This document shows positions 24,122 through 33,544 of a DNA stretch of 34,564 nt, in pieces. The notes beneath the pieces were generated by a model. It made no database searches. It saw only the letters and a program-made list of their open reading frames with translations, and was not told the DNA's origin. A program made the position numbers and the translations under genes. The stretch's first letter is position 1. Every line of letters begins with the position of its first letter. This stretch comes from Anaerolineales bacterium (GTDB lineage Bacteria > Chloroflexota > Anaerolineae > Anaerolineales > UBA4823): assembly GCA_016929095.1 (NCBI GenBank), contig JAFGJM010000025.1, positions 1 through 34,564 of the forward strand, given 5' to 3'.

Positions 24122-25213
24122 ATGACACAGAACGCTGCACAGGATACGGAATCCCCGCAATCTGAGCAGGCTTCTTCTCAACAGCCCGCACCAGGCTCTG
24201 AGCCCGTGTGGACTTTCCGGGGATATCGACTGCGCCCGAGTGAGTTTTCTACTGCCATGGTACATTTTTTTCGGGCGGAGATCTCGCGCGCCAATATCTG
24301 GCGCCAGCGATTGGATGCTACTACCAATTGGGCAGTGATCACCACCGGTGCAGCTATCACGATCGCTTTTACACAATCCAGCCACCACGGTGTGGTCATA
24401 TTAAATTCATTGCTCATCACCCTGTTTCTATTTATCGAGGCGCGCCGTTACCGATATTATGAATTATGGAGTTATCGGGTGCGCTTAATGGAAACAGATT
24501 TCTTCGCTTCTATGCTGGTGCCGCCGTTCCACCCTGCGCCAGATTGGGCAGAGAGTCTGGCAGAAAACCTGCTCCATCCGGATTTTCCCATCACCATGTG
24601 GGAAGCCTTTGGCAGGCGGTTTCGCCGTAATTATTTTTGGATTTATCTGATCTTGAGTTTGACATGGGTGGCAAAGACGGCGCTTTGGCCGCAGGCAGTG
24701 AACTCGTGGGCAGAATTCTTCGAGCATGCCACTATTGGGAATATCCCCGGCTGGGTGACGCTGCTGATTGGCGTGGTATTCAATTCGACTTTGATAATCA
24801 TTGGCTTATTGACCCTGACATTGCATCAAGCTACCGGCGAGGTGCTGCCTCGCTTTGTTACGGAGCAAACTTTTACCGGGGCATCAGACGATGAGCAAAA
24901 ACAACCCGCTTTTCATACGCCCTGGTTTCGTTCAGGAAGGCGGCGCCAGCAACTGCTTGCCACCATCATTACCGACCAGCCCGAAAAAATCAGCCAGCGG
25001 ATATTAAAAGATATGAGTAGGGGCGTTACAGGCTGGCATGGAAAAGGAATGTACACTAAAAAAGAGCGCATGATATTAATTTGCGCATTAACTGTAACTG
25101 AGGTAAACTATTTGAAATCCCTGGTCCGTCAAGAGGATGCCAATGCCTTCATTATAGTTTCTCCGGCGCAGGAAATATTGGGGCGGGGATTTATGCCTTT
25201 GAAAGGGGATTGA
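24122..25213 (+). CDS. DUF2270 membrane protein with C-terminal DUF2179-like domain
   Basis: 363 residues. A disordered Gln/Ser/Glu-rich lead is followed by the DUF2270 block (FSTAMVHFFRAEISRANIWRQRLD, then TTNWAVITTGAAITIAFTQ), with about four membrane helices up to around residue 240 (two paired helices, a soluble span, two further helices). The last 90 residues (ATIITDQPEKISQRILKDMSRGVT, then MILICALTVTEVNYLKSLVRQEDANAFIIVS) match the DUF2179 ligand-binding-type domain found at the end of YitT proteins. Function is unknown. The ATG at 24122 is chosen because AAAGAGGA precedes it; an upstream in-frame start at 24080 is less likely. TATAAT at 24095-24100 may be its -10 box, but no -35 at normal spacing is visible. 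It is followed after 9 bases by the diguanylate cyclase gene. Confidence 0.8.
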   Translation: MTQNAAQDTESPQSEQASSQQPAPGSEPVWTFRGYRLRPSEFSTAMVHFFRAEISRANIWRQRLDATTNWAVITTGAAITIAFTQSSHHGVVILNSLLITLFLFIEARRYRYYELWSYRVRLMETDFFASMLVPPFHPAPDWAESLAENLLHPDFPITMWEAFGRRFRRNYFWIYLILSLTWVAKTALWPQAVNSWAEFFEHATIGNIPGWVTLLIGVVFNSTLIIIGLLTLTLHQATGEVLPRFVTEQTFTGASDDEQKQPAFHTPWFRSGRRRQQLLATIITDQPEKISQRILKDMSRGVTGWHGKGMYTKKERMILICALTVTEVNYLKSLVRQEDANAFIIVSPAQEILGRGFMPLKGD

Positions 25214-25222
25214 CTACCCGAA

Positions 25223-27409
25223 ATGGAAGCTGGTCGTCAAATTGTTAGCGCCACCGCCAGGTTTAAATGGATATTTCTCGGCATCCTTTTCCTCGTCATT
25301 ACTGTCTATGCAATCATCGATTTAACCCAGGGGGAAAATCCGGTAAGCCTTGTAATAAAATGGCTTCTGTTGCTGGCTGTATCCGGCGGGGTTGTGGAAT
25401 TGGGCTTTCGCCAGGTTAATAAGCTGCAAAACCAGCTTGGCAAGATGGCAGGGGCGAGTGAACAAAAAGCCCGTCACAAAGATGTGATCTTACAACTGAA
25501 TTCACGGTTGGCTGCCTCTATGGATGAAGCGGAAATTTGCCGCATCGCCGTGGACACTTTGCAGAACTCCTTGGGATATAAAAAATTCAGTCTTTATCTT
25601 TCAGACCCGGTCACCGGCGCCCAAACCCATTATGGCACCTGGAATGAAGCCTCCGCCAACCTGTCTTCCCGGCAGGCGGCTACGAACGAGCCCACGCGCG
25701 TCTATGCGCCTTTGCGCCGGGGAAGTCAGACTTTAGGCGGGCTGGTGATTGAGAGCCCACCCGATTCTGTGATTACATTAGAGGAAGAGACGAATTCTAT
25801 CCATGCCATTGCCGATCAAATTGCTTTGGCAATTGCCAATGCCCGTCTTTTTAGCAGCCTGCGCCTGCAGCAAACATCCGCAGAAACCCGCCAAGAAGAG
25901 CTTCGCCAGCGTGAGCGTTATCACTCTTTACTTAATTTCATCACCAGGGCGGCTTTACAAAATCGTGATTATCAAGCAATGCTGCAAACCCTGACCGAAC
26001 ATTTGGGCAGGCTGTACGATGCCGAAAGCTGCGTGCTGGCTCTGTGGGATGAAGTGCATGAACATCCGATTCCAATGGCTGCCTCTGGCCCCTTACGGCA
26101 AGTGGCGCGGACGCTGCAATTCGAATCTGCCGAACTTGGGATGATGTCCAACGCTCTCAATACCGGTAAAGCCTTGGTTGTACAAGAAGCCAATATGTCC
26201 TTGTATGTCAGCCCGCGTCTGTCGGCGCAGCTTCAAGCGCGCAGTCTGATAACATTACCATTGGTTGCCGATCAACAAAAACTCGGGGTTGCCATTCTTG
26301 CCTTCGAAAAACAACGCACCTTTGATGAAGATGAAATTGCATCCGGAGAGCAAGCCGCCAGCCAAATTGCCCTGGCGCTGGCTAAAGTGAATGCTTTGAA
26401 TACTGCTCAACAAAAAGCACACGAGTTGGCAGCATTACAGCGCGGTGCAGCGGCTTTACTTTCGACTTTAGATTTGGAAGCCTTGTTGGGTCAGTTTCTG
26501 GATGAATCGATGAGTGCTATTCCTGCAGACAAAGGAATGCTGCACCTGGTGGCGCCCGAAACAGGTGAATTACAAATCCGCGCCATGCACGGGTATACCG
26601 ACCCGCGAATTCGCCCATTAAAGCCGATTGCAGAAAACAGCCTCACTGCCCGGGCGGTGCGCGAGCGCAAACCGTTGTTGGTCAACGACATTCAAGCTGA
26701 TACTGCCCTCAACCACCACGATGATGATCTACCCGATGAACGCCAGGCGGCGTCCACGATCATTGCGCCGCTCACCCTGGGGAGTCAAACTTTAGGCGCA
26801 ATTTCGTTAAGCTCGTATCGCCGCCATGCTTTCAGCGAAACCGATTTGCAGCTCCTGGTTAGCTTTGCAGCGATGGCTACAACCGCCATTAACAATGCGC
26901 AATTGCATGCCGCGGTGCAAAAACAAGCCGTCACCGATACTTTAACTAAGTTGTACAACCGCCGGGGGTTATTCGATCTGGCTCAGCGAGAAGTGATGCG
27001 CGCTCATCGCTTTCAGCATCCGTTATGCGCTATGCTTTTAGATATCGATCATTTTAAACAGATCAATGATACTCACGGGCATCAGGTCGGGGATCAAATA
27101 TTGGCAGGCGTGAGCACGGAATTCACCAAGACATTGCGCCAGGTTGACCTGGTAGGGAGATACGGCGGTGATGAGTTCATCGCCCTTCTGCCCGAAACCG
27201 ATTTGCCTCAAGCCATGGCTATCGCCGAACGGCTGCGGAAATCTGTATCCGAGATGACATTTAATACGCCCACTACCCAGGTAAAGATCACGATCAGCGT
27301 GGGTGTAGCCGTGTTAGGGAAAGAAGACACGCTTGAAACGCTGATAAAAAATACCGATCTGGCGCTATACCGCGCTAAAGAAAAAGGTAGAAATGTAGTG
27401 GGCGAATAG
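25223..27409 (+). CDS. GAF-domain diguanylate cyclase (GGDEF)
   Basis: 728 residues. Two membrane helices with a short loop lie at about 13-65. Three GAF domains follow (about 85-215, 230-395 and 400-560), then a GGDEF domain (about 565-728). The active site GGDEF at 648-652 is intact, as is the substrate-binding stretch DIDHFKQINDTHGH, so it should make cyclic di-GMP from GTP. R639-Q-V-D642, five residues before GGDEF, is the RxxD inhibitory site, predicting product feedback. There is no EAL domain. The gene starts 9 bases after the DUF2270 gene, implying a shared transcript and perhaps a shared membrane complex. Its GAF series resembles that of the 944-residue kinase, and the signal sensed is unknown. 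Confidence 0.93.
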   Translation: MEAGRQIVSATARFKWIFLGILFLVITVYAIIDLTQGENPVSLVIKWLLLLAVSGGVVELGFRQVNKLQNQLGKMAGASEQKARHKDVILQLNSRLAASMDEAEICRIAVDTLQNSLGYKKFSLYLSDPVTGAQTHYGTWNEASANLSSRQAATNEPTRVYAPLRRGSQTLGGLVIESPPDSVITLEEETNSIHAIADQIALAIANARLFSSLRLQQTSAETRQEELRQRERYHSLLNFITRAALQNRDYQAMLQTLTEHLGRLYDAESCVLALWDEVHEHPIPMAASGPLRQVARTLQFESAELGMMSNALNTGKALVVQEANMSLYVSPRLSAQLQARSLITLPLVADQQKLGVAILAFEKQRTFDEDEIASGEQAASQIALALAKVNALNTAQQKAHELAALQRGAAALLSTLDLEALLGQFLDESMSAIPADKGMLHLVAPETGELQIRAMHGYTDPRIRPLKPIAENSLTARAVRERKPLLVNDIQADTALNHHDDDLPDERQAASTIIAPLTLGSQTLGAISLSSYRRHAFSETDLQLLVSFAAMATTAINNAQLHAAVQKQAVTDTLTKLYNRRGLFDLAQREVMRAHRFQHPLCAMLLDIDHFKQINDTHGHQVGDQILAGVSTEFTKTLRQVDLVGRYGGDEFIALLPETDLPQAMAIAERLRKSVSEMTFNTPTTQVKITISVGVAVLGKEDTLETLIKNTDLALYRAKEKGRNVVGE

Positions 27410-27543
27410 CAAAGAAATGTTCACCACAGCTATCCCGCCCAATTAGAATATCTCATTATTGGTAGAATTGGCCAATATGGCAGGGAAGAATAATCACCGC
27501 GATTAATTTTCCCTCGATTTAATTTGAAAAGGATGCACCTTTA

Positions 27544-28713
27544 ATGAAAAATCGAACGCTGTTAATGATCCCCGGTCCGATTGAATTCGAACCGGCTGTA
27601 TTGGCTGCCATGGGCGCTCCAACCACAAGCCATGTAGCTGCGGATTTTATCGAAGCCTTTGGTCAGTCATTAGAGCGGATGCGGCGCGTCTTCATGAGCG
27701 AGAATGGTCAGCCGTTTATTCTGGCGGGAAGCGGTACGCTGGCAATGGATTCGGTAGGCGCTAATCTGGTGGAACCAGGTGACCGCGTTTTGGTCATTTG
27801 CACCGGCTATTTTGGCGACCGCTATGCTGCTTTGCTGAAACGCTATGGCGCCCAGGTGGACCAGGTCACAGCGCCTGTGGGGGGAAGGCCGTCATTAGAA
27901 GACATCGAAAAAGCTTTGAAACAACAAAAGTACAAAATTGTGTTTGTCACCCACGTAGATACTTCCACCGGCGTGATCGCTGATGTGCCGGGTACTGCTA
28001 CATTAGCAGCCCAATACGGCGCATTGAGTGTGGTAGACGGGGTGTGTTCGATAGCCGGCGAAGAACTGAATATGTCTGCCTGGGGAGTAGATGTTGCGTT
28101 GACCGCTTCGCAAAAAGCGATTGGCGTTCCGCCGGGGCTGGCGTTGTTTGTTGTCAACCCAAGAGCGATGCAGGCATTCAAAGGACGTAAAGCACCAATC
28201 ACCAATTATTACGCTGATTGGGCAAATTGGTTACCGGTCATGCAGGCTTATGAAGCCCGCCAGGCGGGTTATTTTGGTACACCGGCGGTTAACCTGGTCT
28301 GGGCGCTGAATGTGAGTCTGGGGCAAATATTGGAGGAGGGGATAAACGCGCGGGTTGAGCGTCACCGCGTATTAAGTAATGCCTGTAAAGCCGCCGCCGC
28401 AGCTCTGAGATTAAATCAGGTGGCGATTAAGCCGGAATGGGCTGCCAATACCATGACCGCTTTGCGTTACCCTCCGGGGATAACAGGGGCTGAATTCTTG
28501 CCACGCGTTGCTAAAGCCGGCGCTTATCTGGCAGGCGGTTTGCATCCTGATATTAAAAATGAATATTTTCGCATTGGTCATATGGGGGCTACGAAAATCG
28601 GGGACGTACTGGCAACGGTGGGCGCCATCGAGTTTGCCTTGATACAATGCGATTACCGTTTTGAATCTGGTTCAGGTGTGTCTGCAGCGAGTAAAGCCAT
28701 TTTTCGAACTTAA
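27544..28713 (+). CDS. Class V PLP-dependent aminotransferase (alanine-glyoxylate type)
   Basis: 389 residues, cytosolic, fold type I. The lead MIPGPIEFEPAVLAAM matches the alanine-glyoxylate/serine-pyruvate group. AGSGTLAMDS (61-70) grips the cofactor phosphate, D165 in VVDGVCS contacts the pyridine nitrogen, and the PLP lysine is K191 in TASQKAIGVPPG. Likely reactions move an amino group from alanine or serine to glyoxylate or a related oxoacid; the exact pair is not decided by sequence. AAAAGGATG precedes the ATG. The next gene, a metalloenzyme, starts 52 bases later on the same strand and may be co-transcribed, so a joint catabolic role is possible. Confidence 0.9.
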   Translation: MKNRTLLMIPGPIEFEPAVLAAMGAPTTSHVAADFIEAFGQSLERMRRVFMSENGQPFILAGSGTLAMDSVGANLVEPGDRVLVICTGYFGDRYAALLKRYGAQVDQVTAPVGGRPSLEDIEKALKQQKYKIVFVTHVDTSTGVIADVPGTATLAAQYGALSVVDGVCSIAGEELNMSAWGVDVALTASQKAIGVPPGLALFVVNPRAMQAFKGRKAPITNYYADWANWLPVMQAYEARQAGYFGTPAVNLVWALNVSLGQILEEGINARVERHRVLSNACKAAAAALRLNQVAIKPEWAANTMTALRYPPGITGAEFLPRVAKAGAYLAGGLHPDIKNEYFRIGHMGATKIGDVLATVGAIEFALIQCDYRFESGSGVSAASKAIFRT

Positions 28714-28765
28714 GAAAGTATTCTATGATTTCATAGATTGAAATAAAGACGGGAAAAAAGCTATT

Positions 28766-29809
28766 ATGGAATTTGTATACAAAATGGAAGAAAAAACTGC
28801 CTATGATGGGTTTGAATTAACCCGTGCTGCGCATATCCTTGTAAATGAATTGCGACCTATTGAAAAGGGTCATCAGGTATTGCTCAGCGCCGACACGACA
28901 TCCGATATGAGAGTAGTGGAAGCTACTGCACAGGCAATTTATGCGGCAGGAGGCGTCCCAACGATTCTGGTCTATCCTGCCATGAAAGAGCCTATGCAAT
29001 TGATATCGGAGCCCCTTCTTGGCGCTGCCTCTAAAGCTGAGATATGGTTTGATTTTGCCAATTCTTATCAATTTTATTCGCCAGCTTATGATGCAGCCCT
29101 GGTGAATGGTTGTATTTACTTTTTACTATACGGCATGAACATAGATATGATGGTGCGCATGGTTGCCCGGGTTGACCATAAATTATTACGAAAAATGGGT
29201 AATTGGCTATATACAAACTCACAGGCTTCAAAAACGCTTCGGGTTAAATCATCCGCAGGCACCGATATAATATGTAAGGTCAATAAAGCTGGTGATCCAT
29301 TTTGGGAACTTCCTCCAGAGCGTGGAGGGTATACGCAGATATTAAGCGGAATGTCGGGTTTATGTATTTACCGTGAAAGTGTGGAAGGTACTCTAATTAT
29401 TGACGGTAATATTTCACCTCCCACCTGGATAGGAAAAATCGAAGAACCAATAACCCTAAAAATCTCTGGCGGATACATAAAAGAAATAACAGGTGGTTAT
29501 CAGGCGCAGTTATTTGATAGGTATTTACAAAGCGCCAATCACCCCGATGCATATATAATCGACCATGTTTGTTATGGTTTTAATCCAGGGGTGAGAAAAA
29601 TTAGCGGAAATCACATGGCAGATACGCATCTGTTTGGAGGCATTATTTTTGGGATTGGCGCTTTAACTTATGGATCCAAAATCCATACCGATACGATATG
29701 CCTAAATCCCTCCATTTGGCTGGATGATATACAAATTGAAGAGGACGGGCGTTACATTCACCCCGAACTGGTTGATTTTTGTGTGCAAATGGGTATACCC
29801 GATTATTGA
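28766..29809 (+). CDS. M29/NicX-like metalloenzyme (aminopeptidase T family related)
   Basis: 347 residues, cytosolic. The layout matches the M29 aminopeptidase/NicX-like group: an N-terminal half with GHQVLLSADTTSDMRVVEATAQAIYAAGG and a C-terminal metal-binding half with YRESVEGTLIIDGN, DAYIIDHVCYGFNPG and MADTHLFGGIIFGIG. Members include leucyl aminopeptidases and the iron-dependent 2,5-dihydroxypyridine dioxygenase NicX. The sequence alone does not settle which chemistry applies. The C-terminus SIWLDDIQIEEDGRYI is typical of family members. It follows the class V aminotransferase by 52 bases. A weak purine-rich stretch precedes the ATG. It is more AT-rich than the upstream gene, hinting at a separate origin, but only mildly. 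Confidence 0.72.
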   Translation: MEFVYKMEEKTAYDGFELTRAAHILVNELRPIEKGHQVLLSADTTSDMRVVEATAQAIYAAGGVPTILVYPAMKEPMQLISEPLLGAASKAEIWFDFANSYQFYSPAYDAALVNGCIYFLLYGMNIDMMVRMVARVDHKLLRKMGNWLYTNSQASKTLRVKSSAGTDIICKVNKAGDPFWELPPERGGYTQILSGMSGLCIYRESVEGTLIIDGNISPPTWIGKIEEPITLKISGGYIKEITGGYQAQLFDRYLQSANHPDAYIIDHVCYGFNPGVRKISGNHMADTHLFGGIIFGIGALTYGSKIHTDTICLNPSIWLDDIQIEEDGRYIHPELVDFCVQMGIPDY

Positions 29810-29912
29810 TCATAAACCCTAAACTAATAATTATGTTTATATCGGATATAATTTTGAGTAGATGGTATGATGTAAATTCCAGCATTGATTGAGTTCATCC
29901 GAGGATACTGTT

Positions 29913-30218
29913 ATGCGCTATGAAATAGAAAGAAAAATCCAACCGACCATTCATTATGCACCGGAGACATGCGCGTTTTGTTCCGGGTATGGCAGTGGAC
30001 GATGTAGAGATGGAAAAATATACGATACCTGCCCCGTTTGCAATGGACCCGGCTCTGTTTTGGTGGCGCAGGTAGCCAAGAAATGTGCCTTTTGCGCTGG
30101 TCAGGGCGGGGGTGGCTGCCGCGATGGTTTCAATTATGATTTTTGTCCGATATGTAAAGGCACCGGCTGGTCGTATGTGTATATGCCGGAAGACGATAAG
30201 GAACAAGAATCAAAATAG
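29913..30218 (+). CDS. Small ten-cysteine DnaJ-type zinc-finger protein
   Basis: 101 residues, soluble. Two tandem repeats have identical cysteine spacing: C20-C23-C31-C40-C43 and C58-C61-C69-C78-C81, each of the form CAFC, then C-RDG, then YD, then CP-x-C-x-G. This resembles the cysteine-rich zinc-binding region of DnaJ but without a J domain, and should bind two or more zinc ions. The lead (RYEIERKIQPTIHY) and the acidic tail are short. The role is unknown; a chaperone adaptor or a structural zinc module is possible. The ATG at 29913 is preceded by GAGG eight bases away and is preferred over a TTG at 29889. It stands alone, convergent with the ABC exporter genes. Confidence 0.82.
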   Translation: MRYEIERKIQPTIHYAPETCAFCSGYGSGRCRDGKIYDTCPVCNGPGSVLVAQVAKKCAFCAGQGGGGCRDGFNYDFCPICKGTGWSYVYMPEDDKEQESK

Positions 30219-30297
30219 ATATTCGTGATCGGTGATCAGTTTTCTGAAATATATACTATAAAAAAATGTGATGAGTGGGGTTATCAAATAAGCGATT

Positions 30298-30326
30298 AAA
30301 TATCCTGAGCGATACGAAGGATATTT
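30298..30326 (+). terminator. Hairpin between convergent genes
   Basis: AAATATCCT (30298-30306) pairs perfectly with AGGATATTT (30318-30326) around an 11-base loop. A T-rich stretch, CGGTCTTTTAGTTTT, follows. It lies 80 bases past the zinc-finger gene and before the end of the ABC ATPase gene on the other strand, so it could serve the former or both. Confidence 0.4.
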
Positions 30327-30377
30327 CGGTCTTTTAGTTTTCCTGATAACCTGATTGAAGGATAACAGCTCTCTTTA

Positions 30378-31085
30378 TTAATCCCCGTTCACGATCTTCC
30401 CATCGGCGATTTCGATGATACGGACGGCGCGTTGTGCCAGGTCGGGATCGTGGGTGACCATTAATACGGTCTTTCTCTGTTGGACCAGATTTTCAAAGAG
30501 GCGCATGACGGCTTCAGCAGATCGAGAATCGAGATTGCCGGTCGGTTCATCCGTGGCGATGATGGGCGGATCGTTGGCCAGGGCGCGTGCAATGGCTGCT
30601 CGCTGCTGTAAACCGCCAGAGAGTAAACCCGGAAGCTGGTGGGCGTTTTCTTTTAATTCGACTAATTCAAGCAGCGCCATAGCGCGGTCTGCGTGTTCGG
30701 ATATGGGGAAACGGTTACTCAAGTCCATGGGCAACATTACGTTTTCCAATACGGTCAGGGTGGGTAATAATTGAAAAAATTGAAAAACGACACCGACGGT
30801 TGCTCCCCTCCAAGAGGCTTTTTCACCCTCCTTTAGTGTATGCACCGGTGTGCCTCCTACGTATACTTCACCGCTGGATGGATCGTCAATGCCTGTAACC
30901 AGGTTGATCAGTGTGGTTTTCCCGCTGCCCGATTTTCCAACTATCGAAACAAACTCCCCCGAATCGATCGATAGCGTAACCCCATTCAATGCGGTAAATG
31001 TTCCGGCGGGGGTATGGTATGCCTTGGTCACATCTACCAGTTCGATTAATTTTCCATTGGGGCGCGCATTACCGTTTTTTTTCAT
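30378..31085 (-). CDS. ABC transporter ATPase, LolD/MacB type (second ATPase)
   Basis: 235 residues, cytosolic. Walker [10 protein letters not shown] (50-58), signature LSGGLQQR, Walker [11 protein letters not shown] with the family-typical TGNLDSR, and the H-loop VTHD are all present. The [20 protein letters not shown] stretch after the Q-loop is typical of the LolD/MacB/FtsE group, which drives mechanotransmission rather than solute transport. AGGAAAAT precedes the ATG. It is separated from the permease gene by 50 bases and is the last gene of the operon. Nothing in the sequence identifies the substrate. Confidence 0.93.
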   Translation of the reverse strand: MKKNGNARPNGKLIELVDVTKAYHTPAGTFTALNGVTLSIDSGEFVSIVGKSGSGKTTLINLVTGIDDPSSGEVYVGGTPVHTLKEGEKASWRGATVGVVFQFFQLLPTLTVLENVMLPMDLSNRFPISEHADRAMALLELVELKENAHQLPGLLSGGLQQRAAIARALANDPPIIATDEPTGNLDSRSAEAVMRLFENLVQQRKTVLMVTHDPDLAQRAVRIIEIADGKIVNGD

Positions 31086-31135
31086 ATTTTCCTGACGCCA
31101 AATCGCGAATTTCTGTTCACGATGCTGTTATTCTT

Positions 31136-33544
31136 TTATTCATAATCCAACACTTCGCGTACGCGTAAACTGGCGGCTCTGCGCGCTGGTGCCAGGCTGG
31201 ACAATATGCCGATAACCAATACCACCGCCAACCAGATCAGCAAGCCTTCAAATGAATATCTGAAATTTAAATTGGTTTCCAGAATGGCATTGATGACCAC
31301 AGCAGCCAGGGCTGGCGATATAGGCGCAGATGCCAGCGCGCCAAATATCCAACTTAACAAACTGACCACCAGGCCTTCTGCCACAACAACCTGTAAAACC
31401 GCGATATTTGCCGCACCCACAGCGCGCAACACGCCAATCTCACGCGTGCGCTCCAGTATATTAATGCCCATGGTGCCGGTCAATCCCAACCCCCCCACAA
31501 CCGCCAGAATGCCAGCCATGATCATTAATACCATTAAAATGATATTGAACACATCGGTGAAATTTTTAAAAAAGGTGTGTTGGGTCGTTGGAATGGCAGT
31601 GCTCAAACCGGCATTTTTATACCGCTCTTGAAGATCGTGGGCTATGGCTTCTTGATCTGCATCCTTACCGGGTTTTCCTGGCACTGCGATCACGCGCACA
31701 ACATCGGCTTGATTTTGTCTGCCGGTGAGGCGAGTAAAACTTTCTGTATCCATATAGATACGCGACCCAAAAAGATGTTTACTGGCTATTCCCACCACTT
31801 CGTAGGTGCGTTTATGGTCGCCCACTTTTAACGTTAACTTGCTGCCGGTTTTTATATCGGGTTTCGCTTCTATCAGATCGGCGTTCACCACAACCTGAGC
31901 CTGTCCCGCGCCTTGCAGCCATTCACCTTCCAGCATCACGGGGTCAACAGTCTGCGAGTTGTAAGGCAGCCCAACGATTGCGAACTCTTCCGATTCATGG
32001 TTGTCCGCTTCAACAATGACTCCATAAGCTTCAGCCCAGGCTTCGGCTAAAGTAACGCCGGGGACCCGCATAGCTTCACGCAGGACGGTGGAGCGGTTTG
32101 CGCCGCCGGGAATACTGAGAGAGGCATCGAACACAATATAATTTTCCACTTGCTTGATTTGAGCATTGAGTGAATCGCGGGTGGAAAATGAGGCGATGAA
32201 CATCGCCCCTGCCAGGGTAAGCGTAACCAGCGTAAAAGCCAGGCGTGTTTTCTTGCGGAACGTGTTACGCAAAGAAAGCGTAAGCGGCGGACTGATGCTG
32301 CGTATTTTGCTCAATAATTTTTCAAACCGACTGACCTTGTTACGGCTACTTAGACCATATTGGTAAATAGCGTCGTAAACCGGGATGCGCGTGCCGGAAT
32401 AAATGGGAAAAGCCGCTGCGGCGGTGGGCATGATCAATCCAATAGCCAATTGGAGCAGGGCAATGTTTGGGGGAAGATCGATAACGGAAACATCAAAATT
32501 AAGAAAGTTAGCGGCAAAATTTGCCAGCCAGGTTGCACCGGCCAGCCCTAATGGGATTGCAACAATCAGACCGAGCACACTGAATATCAGCACGTTTAAC
32601 AAATACATCATGATTACTTGTGAACGCACTGCCCCAACTGAACGTAAAATGCCAATCTGTTTGATCTGCTGCACTAAGATCGCCGAAACGGTATTGATCA
32701 CAATCCCGCTGGTTAGAAAGACCGCTAGTATGCCCATAATCTCCAGAATGAGCAAAAAGCCGGTGATTTGATCGTGCGCCCAATGGTCCCCAGGGTCGGA
32801 GCCTATGCCGGGGATGGCGATACTGGCAACTTGATAACCGGCGGGTTCGATGATCCGATCTCGCACCAATGCGCCAACATCCAAAACGTGAGTTTTATCG
32901 CCGGGGTTTTCAGAGGTGACGATATCGAGGCGCGTATAATACGGCGTTTCCCCCATCCACTCCAGCGTATCCATGTTGATGTAACCAAATGCTTCTTCGA
33001 AGATGGTCATGGGCAGAATGTACACATCGTGAACAATACCGGTGACCGTAAGCTGGTAGCGGCGCTGGTTATCTATTTCGACGGTAATTTTATCGCCCAC
33101 TTTTACCCCCAATTCGCGGGCAGTAATGCGTTCCAATAAGATTTCGCGGATACCAGGGGTGGCGGCACCTTCATCGACGTTGTATCGGTTAATACGGATG
33201 TCCTGATAATCAGCTAAAACATCCATGCTTAGATCATATTCATTGTTTTCAGAGGCGATGAGTGAAGCGGAAAGGGTTCTCCGCGCCTGAGCATCGGCGA
33301 CTTCACGCATACCTTCTACGGCATTGGCGAGTTCTTTGGGGAAACCGGCTATGTAGATATTCACTCTGGCAGGGTTGCCAGCGGCAAACTGACTATAAAG
33401 ATCGCGTTTTACGATCCGACCGGTGTTGGTGATCATTCCTACAGCGGCGATACCCACCGCAATGGACATGATCACGACCAGAGAGCGCGATGGATTGCTC
33501 CATATATCTTTGATTATTTTTACCCAACGGGTTGGGAGTATCAT
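31136..33544 (-). CDS. Duplicated FtsX/MacB-type ABC permease
   Basis: 802 residues. TM1 is at about 18-40, followed by a MacB-type periplasmic domain (about 45-250). Three helices of the first FtsX domain lie around 260-390 (ILAVFLTSGIVINTVSAIL and QIGILRSVGAVRSQV). A linker, a TM at about 430-450, a second periplasmic domain (about 455-660) and a second FtsX domain (about 670-800, with EIGVLRAVGAANIAVLQ and PARRAASLRVREVLDYE) complete it. The two halves share the ILR-x-VGA motif that docks onto the ATPase. This is the fused two-half form, which may need no second permease. Its start overlaps the first ATPase stop by 4 bases (ATGA). Such proteins extract lipoproteins or export peptides, and the substrate is unknown. 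Confidence 0.93.
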   Translation of the reverse strand: MILPTRWVKIIKDIWSNPSRSLVVIMSIAVGIAAVGMITNTGRIVKRDLYSQFAAGNPARVNIYIAGFPKELANAVEGMREVADAQARRTLSASLIASENNEYDLSMDVLADYQDIRINRYNVDEGAATPGIREILLERITARELGVKVGDKITVEIDNQRRYQLTVTGIVHDVYILPMTIFEEAFGYINMDTLEWMGETPYYTRLDIVTSENPGDKTHVLDVGALVRDRIIEPAGYQVASIAIPGIGSDPGDHWAHDQITGFLLILEIMGILAVFLTSGIVINTVSAILVQQIKQIGILRSVGAVRSQVIMMYLLNVLIFSVLGLIVAIPLGLAGATWLANFAANFLNFDVSVIDLPPNIALLQLAIGLIMPTAAAAFPIYSGTRIPVYDAIYQYGLSSRNKVSRFEKLLSKIRSISPPLTLSLRNTFRKKTRLAFTLVTLTLAGAMFIASFSTRDSLNAQIKQVENYIVFDASLSIPGGANRSTVLREAMRVPGVTLAEAWAEAYGVIVEADNHESEEFAIVGLPYNSQTVDPVMLEGEWLQGAGQAQVVVNADLIEAKPDIKTGSKLTLKVGDHKRTYEVVGIASKHLFGSRIYMDTESFTRLTGRQNQADVVRVIAVPGKPGKDADQEAIAHDLQERYKNAGLSTAIPTTQHTFFKNFTDVFNIILMVLMIMAGILAVVGGLGLTGTMGINILERTREIGVLRAVGAANIAVLQVVVAEGLVVSLLSWIFGALASAPISPALAAVVINAILETNLNFRYSFEGLLIWLAVVLVIGILSSLAPARRAASLRVREVLDYE

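Noticed and set aside
23975..24388. 137-codon minus-strand open frame over the start of the DUF2270 gene
   Set aside because: It overlaps a well-supported gene in antisense, lacks a ribosome-binding site and has no family features.
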